Below are positions 53,574-64,000 of a stretch of 64,000 nt of DNA, piece after piece (within the stretch, counting starts at the first letter, position 1; each line of letters starts with the position of its first letter). The translations under genes and the position numbers were made by a program. The stretch spans positions 78,884,085-78,948,084 of the forward strand of contig CM051458.1 in assembly GCA_028274465.1 (NCBI GenBank), read 5' to 3'. The stretch is from Plantago ovata. Taxonomy: Eukaryota > Streptophyta > Magnoliopsida > Lamiales > Plantaginaceae. The notes beneath the pieces were generated by a model. It did no database searches. It was given only the letters and a program-made list of their open reading frames with translations, and was not told the DNA's origin.

Positions 53574-55738
53574 ATAATGCCATCTCTGGAACATGTGCTT
53601 GTAGATCGGCCAAGCTAGTTCTGCAAGAATTGAAGCTAATTACTGCACCTTACACGTAAATTATGTGCTCGTTTTTTATGCAGAAACTATTACCATTATT
53701 TATGTGTTAAAGCTATTGTCGGTAGAGCTAGAATAGATTTTATACTTTTATCGCTCATATTTATTTGTTACTAAGTTCAGAATGGCTCAGGTGCTGAAAT
53801 GTATACATAAATTTTTACAGAACACTTCTCGGTATTTCAAGATTTTGTTATAAATCAAAGATAACATTTAGAACCCTGATTTCTCAAGCTTTTGTTTATT
53901 TGTTACGGTTCTTTTTCTCGAGAGGAAAAGAAATCAAAGACAGTGAGATGTCTTTAGTTCATTACTTATCTATTTCGACGATGTGTGAATTCTATATTAT
54001 GTCCCTGGCTTTCAGTCTTGGAATCTTGGATAAGTATTTTTTCATTTACTTTGCCAGTACTCTCAGCATATTGGGCTAAAGGGTGTCTGACTGATTTAAA
54101 TGTGCATGTAGATAACAGTCATGAGTTTTAGGCCTTAACTGTGATGAAAACTTTTAGCGTAACACTTGGCTATGAGTATTATTAACCTGCAGAATTGCAG
54201 TCCTGTTTGGAACGATGGTATTATACTAGTTTATTACCTCATTGCGTGTGTTAATTTTTTAATAGATGGCATTCTTGTTTTATTTCCACCAGCTCTATAG
54301 CATCTAATATGGCATGTCATACGTATGCTTGGAGAAATAAAATAAAGATGAAAATTTTATGAACTTCCTGGGTCTGGTCTAGTTATTAATTTCTCAGAGA
54401 TGATTTCTTTTCATGTGGCAACCTGGCTATGACTATTAAGTGGTTCAGATTAGAAATGTTTGTTATAATCAATAATGCATTGGCATGTCTAGAAAAATTT
54501 TGACCTTGAGAAGGCTTGTTAGCCATAGTTTAGAACGTTCTGCTCTGTTGCTCTGTTATATGCTCTTTTTTGGAAAGTTTACTAAGCAAACATCTGAAGC
54601 ATCTAAAGCACTTCTGGAGAGCTAAATACTTGCCAGAGAAGATCCTTGCATTTTTCCATGAGTTGCCAGACATGGATTAAGGTTGTAGTGTCTTGGTCAC
54701 TTGTGATTTTTGTTTTTGTACTCTTATCCTTGTCATGGCACCTCCTGCTTCCGCCAGGTTTGTCAGTATTAAGAATGAAAGAATGAATACCTATGTCGTT
54801 TAGTGCTCTCGTGCAAGCTTCGGTTGTGAGCATTGAGCGACATCAGTATCTTAATCAGTTATGGTGTAGCATCTGTAAGCAAAAAATGATGGAGAATGTT
54901 GAAACTAATGTAAAACTGCATTGGTGTGACTGGTACTGCAAGTTCGTTCCTTATTTTACTGTGTATTACTAGTGAGACGATGACAGCTACTCTGCTTGAA
55001 CTTAAAGATCCAGTTCTATTATTTGATTTTCAGTTACATATACTTCTGGCATATGCAATTCAGCTATATTCTACTATAATCAGTTGTGTTGTGAATGCAT
55101 AATTTCGGACGAAAATCTAAGCAGTTTGTGATTAAAATCAAAATCATCCCAACGAAAGTTATGGCAGTTTGCATGGGTGCTTCACTGCTTCTTGACATAG
55201 TATCTTTTAAATTGGGAGCGACAGTGACAGTCTATAACCAATGAGTCCCCGAATAATACAACCCTCGAGCTTGAATGAAATGATCGAATAACCAAAGTGT
55301 AGAATCCAATGGACACTTATATCAGCAAATACATCTAGCGCCAGAAAACCTGTCCATCCCTGTCCATTAAACCAACCAATCTGATAAAACATGGCCAAAA
55401 GTATCGACTGTAATCCAATAGAAATAGATAAGCTGCAAATCAATTAGAATTAGATGAACAATAACATACCATGGTTGGTGTAAATCAATTATTTATTAGT
55501 CCATTTTAAGTTGACTAAATCAATTTTATGAATTCTTATTCTTCCAACCCAAACCGTCTTAACAGAAAAACTAAAATAAAAAATAATAACTCAAAAATGA
55601 AAAAAAAAGAAAAGAAATATTTTAAAAAGGTGGAGCTCCACCATTAATTAATGGCCGAGCAGAAGAACCAGAAACTCCGCCGAGGGTGGTGGAGCTTCAA
55701 CTACCCCCATTAGCTTCATAAATACATAAATTTAATTT
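53574..55738. other. 3' region of GAUT8 and intergenic sequence
   Basis: No supported gene, RNA or transposon boundary. Near-coding short frames (54603-54833, 55207-55443 minus) lack any family resemblance. Confidence 0.5.
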
Positions 55739-55971
55739 TTTTTTGAAAATTGAAAGATATATTAAAGCTAAAATGTACGAGGACATTAGTTTATAATACG
55801 CGAAACAGAAAATAAGTCTGAATTTAAAAGTACAATCATCCAATTGAGAATGGAATCCCAAACAAAATGTAGAGAATCAAAAGATTGTTCACTTCTTCCA
55901 AAAGTTCTTTTTCGACCCTCATTGGCTAAATGATCTGCGATTCGGTTCATTTCTCTATATACGAACATCAC
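55739..55971 (-). mobile_element. 5'-truncated LINE with RNase H tail
   Basis: A 233-bp minus-strand insert ends in poly(A) (T run on plus near 55734-55743) and is flanked by a perfect 20-bp duplication TAAATACATAAATTTAATTT (55719-55738, 55972-55991). It encodes a fragment with VYREMNRIADHLANEG, the C-terminal signature of plant LINE-borne RNase H (RVT_3). The frame stops near the tail. The exact duplication indicates recent insertion by target-primed reverse transcription. Confidence 0.92.
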
Positions 55972-56375
55972 TAAATACATAAATTTAATTTGATCAACTC
56001 AAAATTAAAATTTTGTTACAAATGTAATTTTGGATAAGAAAAATGTTTCTAAAATATGATGCAAGAGTTACAAAAGTGATATTAACTGTAAACTTTAATT
56101 AAGTTCATTTACACCCCCATACATATCATCAGTCTCGTCTCGACTCGACAGACCTAATTACCTATACACTACATATGCGGTCTCGGACTCTCGGTACATT
56201 TGTCCTTATCCAAATTAACTCTGTCTCCCGTGCAAAAGACATTTGAAGCTTGTAATTGAAACCCTAAATCCAATTTCCCCCTACCATCAACATCTAGTTT
56301 GACCCACTTCAGATTTGCCCTACTGCGTTTGAAGCTCCGCCCCACAGTCACGCACCCACAACCACCAGCAATTCA

Positions 56376-56475
56376 ATGGCATCAACCTCCGACGATAATG
56401 CCGATGCGGATGATGATGATGATGTTCGGATCTAATTGTTAATCACATGGATGGAATTGGAAAAGAATAAACTCG
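56376..56475 (+). other. Possible first exon of a disrupted gene
   Basis: An ATG in a 5'UTR-like context opens MASTSDDNADADDDDDVRI and stops at 56435. A good donor (CTCG|GTAAGT, 56474) and an acceptor (TTGTATAG, about 56960) follow. After it, EYLEYEVDDEAAQSIAHR is readable for a short stretch before Athila-like sequence with stops. It may be the remains of a host gene truncated by the Athila insertion. Weak evidence. Confidence 0.25.
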
Positions 56476-56959
56476 GTAAGTTTCCTCTTCTTTATGCTTT
56501 GTAGTATACTAATTCTAGTCACTAAATGGTTATGTTCAGGTTTATCTTAAGTTTTTTGTTTAATTGTTTGTGAGAAATTTTTTAAAGATTTCGAATCATT
56601 AAGGCCTCTTCTTCATATATGTGTGTCAAGGTTTTAATTAAATTGATGACTACTATGATTGCATAAACTTGACTTGTTATCTTCTTCTTTCTAGTTTTCA
56701 ATTTATTATCAACTTTGTAAGGATAGGATTGTCTGATGTTGAAGCTGTGGTAATTACTATAAGATGGATCAACTGAATTGAGTACTATGAAATATCAAAG
56801 TGCTAGCTGCTCCATTTATTCCCAGATATAGATCTATGTCATATGTTCACGCCCCTAATGCTAGAGCAATAAGTTGTACTCTTATCCATAGTATTCTTGT
56901 GATCATTATATGTTCTTGCTATTTATTTTCTTTTTTCTCTCTTTTGTTTCTTTTGTATA

Positions 56960-59626
56960 GGAATATCTTGAGTATGAAGTTGATGATGAAGCTGCTCAAT
57001 CCATTGCGCATAGAGCGGATAGAGCGGGATATAGGACGCTGTGACGTTTGGGGTCACAAAGTAATTGGGCATGGTACAGTTCCAACAGGTTCAAAGGGTA
57101 CGACGAGAGCCTCCTCTGAGATTTCTACACTGGATACACGGATCTCGACGAGAATAATGGGGTGCTAGTCCGAGGCCTGATTATAGCATGGAACCCAGAG
57201 TACATTTCTTCCTTTATCCATTTCGGGAACCTGGAATTCACAGGGAGCGACCACGCCTATTTGTATTCGAGGACTGCTAGGGGGATAGGGAGACACATCA
57301 CCGACGTGATCTGCAACAGGGAGTACCGATATCCGGAAATCGGGGCAGCACCTGGACGGATCAGTTATAGCGACCTTAGCATCGAAGTTAAGTGATGATG
57401 AAATTTGCATCTCCGACTTGATCTCGAGGAAGAATGACACATGGATTCAGCCCTACTACGCCGAGCTCCTCTACTGCCTCATAGACGGACATCAGATCGA
57501 CATAGGGCACATTATGTATGAGGAGTACGAGCGCCAGGGAAAAGAAGAGGAAGCCTTTCATCTTCCCGAGCTTCATCACAGCCTACTGCATATATCATGG
57601 GGTCGATGATATTGAGGAGGGGGATTGCGAGGTTGCTGCCCTTTCACCCTCGACCATTGAGGTACAACTCAATATCAGTTGAGGAACCCCACAGCAGCCG
57701 CTGCTGATGTAGGAGCACCATTCCAACCAAATGATTCCGATAATGAGGATGCTATGGAGACCGATGTTGGCGAAGCCCCTATCCCAGATATTTCGTTTGT
57801 CCATCAAGCACCGCATGCACCACCTGGAGCACCATAGGGGTCTGGATGATTTGACTTCTCTGAATTCCGTACCTAGCTAGACGGCCGTTTCGACAGAATT
57901 GATGCCAACAACGCGGCCATGCGACAGGACATCGACAAGCACATTGTCCAGCACAACCGCGATTGGGAGATACTCGAGGAGCATCGCTGAGAGGATAGGC
58001 AGCACATGTGGGAGCAGCAACAGCTCATCCAGCAACAGCAGGAAGCTCTACGACAGTACAATGAGCTCATGAATGACATGTGGAGCGACTTTTATGGGGA
58101 CTACCATCCCGATGATTAGTCCTTCCACATGTCCACTCTCAGCCGACCGAGGCCAAACCCTTCGGTAACATCTAGTATCACTTCTTATTACTCATTATCT
58201 TTTGCTAGGGGCTAGCTTAAGAATCGTAAGAGGGATGGGATGTGAACCATGATGTTAAGTATTGTTTGGCTTTGTGTCGATTAGTATCTTGTTCTTTGTT
58301 TGCATTTGCATTTGCACGTTTACTGCTTTCTTAGATTTTTTAGGCTGCATTCATCCTAGGATAGTCTTGCATGTTTTATATGGAGTTTATTGCCGAATTT
58401 TTTGAATTTTTTTTATTGGGTAGATCAACTAACTATGCCATTAATCGTATGCTTCATCTCTATGAATTTGTTTGAGGTTTTTCTCGCTTGACTTGTCACA
58501 TTTATGTATTGCACTTAGTTAAGCATGGTAGTCTCGACATCACTTAGTGGTGTTTTCTCTACTGCGGTTCACGAAGGCCTTTATAATAGGATGATGCATG
58601 TTAGGGTCTTATGGTTGTTTTCCCGAGTAATTATGTACCTAAGAGGCAACAAGTCTTCACCATGCTTTAAGATTGCTAAATGCCTAGGAAGGAGGTAGTG
58701 TGAGGTTGTGTGATCCGAATAGGTTTGGGGAGGGGGTTACACTATCATTAGACTTGTTTCTGTTTTTCATTTTCGTATCGTGAGTTTATTTTTTATTTTC
58801 CGTAAATTTTGTGCTCCAACCTATTCTTTCGAATAGGTTTGGTGAAGTCGTGAGTCATTTTGTTTCTCTTTTTGTTGTGCTACTGCTGGCTAAAAAAAAA
58901 TAGAAAAAAGAAAGAAAAATTTCCAGAAAAAAAAAGAGAAAAAGAAAAAGAAAAAAAAAGAATCCGGAAAGAAAAAGAAAAAAAGAGAAAAGACCCCAAA
59001 AAAGCAAAGAAGGGTCTGAAAAAGAAAGCCAAATAGCAGTTTAGCAAATTGTTGAGTCTTTTCCATTTTTTGCAATGTTCGTAATCGTGTTTTTATCTTT
59101 TTTGTCTTAAGTGTCATCTGTTCTAGACCACTCTCGTCCTGCCATTCAGGAAGTGGTGAATAACTTAAGACTTTACTTGAGAGATGAGTAGAATAGGGGA
59201 GAGTTATCTTTTATAGGGAACCCTCATTCGTTTGATGAGAGCCAGTACTGGTTCGACCTCTTTTGAGGAAAAGTCTTAACATGGTGGAACAACAGTAAGT
59301 CCTCAGTTTCATAGGCACGTGGCAACCATTCGTATCTTAGCATGCTTCATTACGTCGTCACTGACTAGGTCCAGGTAGAGAATGTTACGAGAGACTATCT
59401 TGTCTTGACATAAGTGCTTATGTGGATGGGTATAAGTCAATCGAGGTATTCTTCAACCTATATTCATGCTTTGATTCATATGGTTTTTGTTCATATGTTA
59501 TTTGGTAGGTTCAGTAGATTAGTTCATTTTATTTGGCATGAAACTCCATTTTGTGTCTTGCATGTTTTTTGTATTAGAGTCTAGCTTAGTTGGTTGAGGA
59601 CAAGCAAAGGTTCGGTTTGGGGAGTT
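56960..59626 (+). mobile_element. Decayed 3' internal region of an Athila retrotransposon
   Basis: It contains broken frames (57162-57395 with WNPEYISSFIHFGNLEF; 57418-57609 with WIQPYYAELLYCLIDGHQIDIGH; then a Gln/His-rich part to about 58110) that resemble the extra downstream ORF of Athila elements, split by stops and shifts. A long non-coding region with an A/G tract (58890-59010) follows. It ends in GAGGACAAGCAAAGG and TTTGGGGAGTT (59606-59626), the purine-rich plus-strand primer region directly before the LTR. The left boundary is uncertain. This part belongs upstream of the LTR at 59627. Confidence 0.7.
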
Positions 59627-60496
59627 TGATGAATGTGTATTTTACACTTTCATTCGAGTCTTTTTCACCTATTTTAGCTATCCTCTATGTTATGTCACGT
59701 TTCCCTTTAAATTTTATTTTACAGGTTTTGGTTGAAATTCGAGGATTTCCGGGCAATTTTATTGAAGTTGACAAGGAATTGGTGTTCCAGAAGCCTATTT
59801 GGAGTATCTGAAGCTTTCCGGATAGGATTTGAAGTCTAGGGGCCGAATCTGGAGGTTAGAAGGCTACTAGAAGTCAGAAACCGAGTTCGAAAAGGGGAAG
59901 AAATCCAAAAACGCGTCGAAAACGCGGAATTCCGCGAGAAAACGTCTGGGGCGAACCGCCCCGTAGTTTTTCGGGACCTATATATAGTGCTCAGTTTTTC
60001 TCCGAAAATCATATCTTTCCAGACCTACTTTCTCACCTCTCTTTATAGTTTTAGGTAAGAACTTCCCGGGGCCTGTCCTGGGAGTTCTGTAGCTTAGGGG
60101 ATACTTTTTCATAGCAGTTTGGAGCTCGTAGGACCGCAATCATCCGGAGATTGACAACCTTCGGTAACTTTGTATCTTACAGTTTTATTCTACTTATTTT
60201 ATTATATTCTTTCAACATGTTTTCTTCTATGATTTCTGTTGATTGCATGGCTATTATGAGTAGCTAAACTTATCGTTGGTGGTAGTATATGAATTCTTAG
60301 CGAAGGGAAGATAATCATGCTAATGGTTATATCGCGCATTATACTCCGTGTCATTGCTTTATTTCGTTGGTGATAGTATGGTCCTTCTTAACATAACGGG
60401 TCGATAATCATGCATAAATTCATCGGTCTTGCATAGAGATCTTTGAATCAATCTAGTGTCCTCTTGCAAATATTAAGCACTACGAAGATAATTGGT
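59627..60496 (+). repeat. Athila LTR copy 1, truncated, with inverted terminal segment
   Basis: It starts TGATGAATGTG after the purine tract and matches LTR copy 2 to about 60368. Its last 128 bp (60369-60496) are the reverse complement of 61365-61492 in copy 2. The normal LTR end is missing. Confidence 0.9.
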
Positions 60497-60497
60497 T

Positions 60498-61708
60498 TGA
60501 TAAATGTGTATTTTATACTTTCATTCGAGTCTTTTTCACCTATTTTAGCTATCCTCTATGTTAATTTAGCTATATTTTAGTACATTTTATTAGAATAGTG
60601 TCACGTTTCCCAGATTTTATTTTACAGGTTTTGGTTGAAATTCGAGGATTTCCGGGCAATTATATTGAAGTTGACAAGGAATTGGTGTTCCAGAATCCTA
60701 TTTGGAGTATCTGAAGGTTTCCGGATTGGATTTGAAGTCTAGGGGCCGAATCTGGAGGTTAGAAGACTACTAGAAGTCAGAAACCGAGTCCGAAAAGGGG
60801 AAGAAATCCAAAAACGCGTCGAAAACGCGGAATTCCGCGAGAAAAAGTCTGGGGCGAACCGCCGCACCCTAGGGCGAACCGCCCCGTAGTTTTTCGGGGC
60901 CTATATATAGTTGCTCAGTTTTTCTCCGAAAATCATATCTTTCCAGACCTACTTTCTCACCTCTCTCTATAGTTTTAGGTAAGAACTTCCCGGGGGCTGT
61001 CCTGGGAGTTCTGTAGCTTAGGGGATACTTTTTCATAGCAGTTTGGAGCTCGTATGACCGCAATCATCCGGAGATTGACAACCTTCGGTAACTTTGTATC
61101 TTACATTTTTATTCTACTTATTTTATTATATTCTTTCAACATGTTTTCTTCTATGATTTCTGTTGATTGCATGCCTATTATGAGTAGCTAAACTTATCAT
61201 TGGTGGTAGTATGTGAATTCTTAGCGAAGGGAAGATAATCATGCTAATGGCTATATCGCGCATTATACTCCGTGTCATTGCTTTATTTCGTTGACCAGTT
61301 GTAACCAAAATTCTCGTATGTTGTATTGATTATTATGCACAATTGGACACTTGTCGACCATCAGACCAATTATCTTCGTAGTGCTTAATATTTGCAACAG
61401 GACACTAGCTTGATTCAAAGATCTCTATGCAAGACCGAAGAATTTATGCCTGATTATCGACCCGTTATGTTAAGAAGGACCATACTATCACCAATCTCCA
61501 TTATCTGCTAGAAACCCCCTATTGCTATCTGTCTGCTGTTTTATATTCTCTTGTTAAATAGATAAATCTAGTTATAGTCCTGAGAGAATGACACTCGAGT
61601 CATTCTACTGCTATACTACGGTTTTCGTTGTAGTTGTGGATCGCCTTTGGCTAATTACAAATTTATTTGATTCGTTCGCGTTGGAGCACGACATCCGCGC
61701 GTTCATCA
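60498..61708 (+). repeat. Athila LTR copy 2 (5' LTR of the right element)
   Basis: 1,211 bp from TGATAAATGTG to GCGTTCATCA, followed by the primer site. It contains TATATATAG (about 60902), a likely TATA region, and a 27-bp GC-rich addition relative to copy 1 (GAACCGCC duplicate near 60855-60875). It resembles the solo LTR at 49169-50441. Confidence 0.93.
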
Positions 61709-61710
61709 AA

Positions 61711-61730
61711 TTGGCGCCGCTGCCGGGGAC
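61711..61730 (+). other. Primer binding site of Athila element
   Basis: TTGGCGCCGCTGCCGGGGAC lies two bases after the LTR end. This is the typical plant Athila/Tat primer site, generally attributed to tRNA-Asp. Confidence 0.9.
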
Positions 61731-61865
61731 TATACTCATTTTTTCTGTTTAATTTGTTTATATTTACAGCTTTAGATTCCTAATTCTATTAGTTTTAGTT
61801 TTCCTTTTTAATCTCTCTCTATACTGCTTTCCTAATCACCTTTCCTAGTCTGTTACAGATAGTGT

Positions 61866-63593
61866 ATGCCGCATACACGTTCTGCAGGTACACCGCTTGC
61901 TAATTCAATTGCTGAGATCGACAGAGTCTACCACCAAAGAAGGCGACTACTTGAAAGGCGCGCACAAGAGGAAATAGAGGACACCGATTTCTCTGAATCT
62001 CTACTCAGTCTCTTCAAGGAAATCGACGGAATGGCAGAAGCTAGACCACTGAAGGCATGGGTACAACCCACCAAGGATCGTATGAGGGGACCGGCAATTG
62101 TTCTTTCGTCCGCAATCCGAGATCTGGAGATCAAGAACCACGCATTCCAACAACTTCCGAGGTTCTATGGCTTATCAAGGGAAGATGTGATGGGGTACTT
62201 GCACGATATCGATGATTTCGTCAACCAACTCCCACGACCCGGAGCTGACATAACAACGGATGAGTTGAGGATGAAGGTTTTTGCTATGGGACTTGGCGTC
62301 AGAGCCAAGTCATGGTTAAGTTTTCTTCCAGCAGGCTCGCTGGACACTTGGGAAAATGTTTTTTCAGCTTTCATGGAAAAATACTTCCCTCACACCTTGA
62401 CTACCGCGCTAAAGGCGCAGATCACTGGATTCAAACAGGACTATGATGAGACCATCTACACCGCGTTCGAGAGGTTCCAAGATCTCACGAACAAGTGCCC
62501 TCACCATGGTTTTGAACTTTCCGACCTAGTCCAACACTTCTACAATGGACTAACCTTCGAGAACCAACAAGTGGTGGATTTCCAATGCCGAAGCAATATT
62601 TGGGAGGTAACCGCAGAAGCCGTCTGGGCAGTTTTCGAAAGGCTTGCTAAGGGTTCGCAGTTCAAGGACCCAAGAGCAATGGTTAGGAGACGTGGACCTG
62701 AAGCTCCACCGACTCAAGAAGCTCCGATGTATAGGGGGAATGGGGATCAATTCGAGTGCTTTACCAACGAATTGAAGCAGGTCCTCAAGAGCGCCACCGG
62801 AACAACTGTTTCGAACGAAGTATGCCGAATATGCAAGAACTATGGGCATGGGGCTCATATGTGTAGATCGGAGCTGGCATACGATGATGGCAACTGGGCT
62901 CGAGGAGGCGAAGAAGAAGCCTTTGCTACGGAGTTTGGTACTCAAGAAGTTAGCTACGGACAGGACGGTAGGAATCCTCGAGGTGGATTTTGGAGAAGAG
63001 GATTCCGTAACAATCAAGGATATGCACCGGCTAACAAAACTTACGGACCTAACCAAGACCGTAGTAGGCTGAACTATGGTAATGACCACTGCGAAAACCC
63101 CGCTCCGAAAGAGCCACCGAAGTCGAAGTCGGCTCAACTGATGGAGGACTTGCAAAAGATGGTTGATCACACACAGAGTTTTCTCAAACGTTATGAAGAA
63201 GATTCCGAGAAGACTAGGGCAAGGCTTGATAAGTTGGAAGAGAGCACTAGGTTTGCCCATCAAAAGATGCAAGAGTTGATCGACCGAGGAGCAAGTAGGG
63301 AACAAGGCAAACTGCCTAGCAGCACTGTAAAGTCGAATGCCATTACATTGGCTGGTGATGTACCTGACGAAATCACCATCAGGAAGGTTGTTAGGTGCGA
63401 GTGTTGCATGAAAGAAGAACTTCTACAGGCTGAGGAAGAAGAGAAGGGCCTTGGCTCTGACACAAGTGATGAGGAACAAGAGGATCCCGAATCACTCCCT
63501 AAAAGTTTCGATGTTAAGGTAGGGATTGGTGAGCTTGAAGACATCCGCGCGTTCATCAAATTGGTTTTCCTATTTCTATGTACTTTTTCCTAG
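61866..63593 (+). CDS. Athila gag protein, open but with altered C-terminus
   Basis: A 575-codon frame starts MPHTRSAGTPLANS, about 135 bp after the primer site. The gag core lies near residues 90-240 (FYGLSREDVMGYLHDIDDF, WENVFSAFMEKYFPH, FERFQDLTNKCPHHGF). A perfect CCHC zinc knuckle (CRICKNYGHGAHMC, C-x2-C-x4-H-x4-C) lies at about 320. A Gly/Arg/Asn-rich part and a coiled coil (about 415-480) follow. Where Athila would continue into protease, the frame instead meets a 25-bp copy of the LTR/primer-site junction (63540-63564), adding DIRAFIKL and a hydrophobic tail, then stops. Gag may be expressed, but no pol is attached in this window. Confidence 0.9.
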   Translation: MPHTRSAGTPLANSIAEIDRVYHQRRRLLERRAQEEIEDTDFSESLLSLFKEIDGMAEARPLKAWVQPTKDRMRGPAIVLSSAIRDLEIKNHAFQQLPRFYGLSREDVMGYLHDIDDFVNQLPRPGADITTDELRMKVFAMGLGVRAKSWLSFLPAGSLDTWENVFSAFMEKYFPHTLTTALKAQITGFKQDYDETIYTAFERFQDLTNKCPHHGFELSDLVQHFYNGLTFENQQVVDFQCRSNIWEVTAEAVWAVFERLAKGSQFKDPRAMVRRRGPEAPPTQEAPMYRGNGDQFECFTNELKQVLKSATGTTVSNEVCRICKNYGHGAHMCRSELAYDDGNWARGGEEEAFATEFGTQEVSYGQDGRNPRGGFWRRGFRNNQGYAPANKTYGPNQDRSRLNYGNDHCENPAPKEPPKSKSAQLMEDLQKMVDHTQSFLKRYEEDSEKTRARLDKLEESTRFAHQKMQELIDRGASREQGKLPSSTVKSNAITLAGDVPDEITIRKVVRCECCMKEELLQAEEEEKGLGSDTSDEEQEDPESLPKSFDVKVGIGELEDIRAFIKLVFLFLCTFS

Positions 63594-64000
63594 TCTTTTA
63601 TTAATTATTTGAAAAACTACCCACACGCCTTCCAAAGAAAATAAAGTTGATAGTCTAATGACTTTTTATTGTAGTCTTCATGCTATTTAATTCTTTTTTC
63701 TTTCTTTCTTTTCTATAGGAGTATCATGATCCGCATGAACAAGATACACCGAATCCAGTTATGTTACTTTTAGGGCAAAATTGATCTAAGTAGATTATAT
63801 ATATCATCACTCCGCACTCCACATCACTTCCAACTGTTTATGACATGTCACATAATTTCCCACATTTATGTGACGATCATGTAACCACCGGGTAGATGTG
63901 TGATATCCATACAAACAATCAGATAGATACAAATATGACAAGAGCAGGAGTGAAGCTGATCCTGTATCACTGTGATATCCATACAAATAATCAGATAGAT
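63594..64000. other. Sequence after the Athila gag junction, no pol recognised
   Basis: The first 50 bp loosely resemble the leader after the primer site (TTTCCTAGTCT, compare 61844). GTGATATCCATACAAA.AATCAGATAGAT occurs twice (about 63900 and 63970), 70 bp apart, suggesting a tandem repeat continuing beyond the window. Confidence 0.4.

Noticed and set aside
58890-59117. Phe-rich minus-strand protein
   Set aside because: It is the translation of an A/G tract in the Athila untranslated region.

Overview
The window is nuclear DNA from a flowering plant, most likely a core eudicot. The evidence is intron-containing genes with GT-AG junctions, a homogalacturonan galacturonosyltransferase closest to GAUT8/QUASIMODO1, a plant-type serpin, and plant transposon families (Tat and Athila Ty3/gypsy elements, CACTA, FAR1-type MULE, Stowaway, a 5S-bearing Cassandra-like LTR, plant LINEs and SINEs). 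Nothing in the sequence fixes the genus. Only three host genes look intact: a small secreted peptide gene (12303-12530), a serpin (31093-33031) and GAUT8 (51407-53573). Most of the remainder is transposon-derived, much of it nested.

Layout. 1-7243: the 3' part of a Tat-lineage Ty3/gypsy element, plus orientation, carrying a minus-strand extra gene and cut by a 4.4-kb CACTA element (1423-5843). 7335-8128: non-autonomous Mutator-like element with a palindrome-rich core. 8598-8879: solo 5S-bearing LTR. 9174-10515: serpin pseudogene. 11.2-14.85 kb: small-peptide genes and MITEs. 14856-28859: a complete, young, 14.0-kb Tat element in minus orientation with near-identical LTRs, broken pol, and a spliced plus-strand antisense gene of about 1,087 codons. 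28.9-33.0 kb: peptide pseudogene, a SINE nested in a MITE, then the intact serpin. 34.0-34.6 kb: Helitron helicase remnant. 36.3-37.2 kb: Stowaway and SINE. 37866-44322: a 6.5-kb FAR1-type MULE containing a 100-N assembly gap. 45.7-48.7 kb: LTR-retroelement fragment, a second palindrome-rich block and a TRIM. 49169-50441: Athila solo LTR. 51.4-53.6 kb: GAUT8. 55739-55971: truncated LINE. 56.9-64.0 kb: decayed Athila 3' region, two abutting LTRs (one with an inverted segment), primer site and an open gag.

How the parts relate. The serpin and small-peptide sequences form a local duplicated neighbourhood (serpin pseudogene, peptide, peptide / peptide pseudogene, serpin) that the 14-kb Tat element split by inserting 5 bp after a peptide stop codon. 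Paralogous copies give direct pre-insertion sites for the CACTA element and for a LINE fragment, so several insertions can be read at base resolution. The two Tat elements lie in opposite orientation and form a large inverted repeat around 7.6 kb of unique sequence. The most notable system is the antisense gene of the Tat elements: it has its own TATA box, a 5'UTR intron and two coding introns, is intact in the complete copy, and is open for all 326 visible codons in the second copy. Such extra ORFs are known from the Tat lineage, but their function is not.
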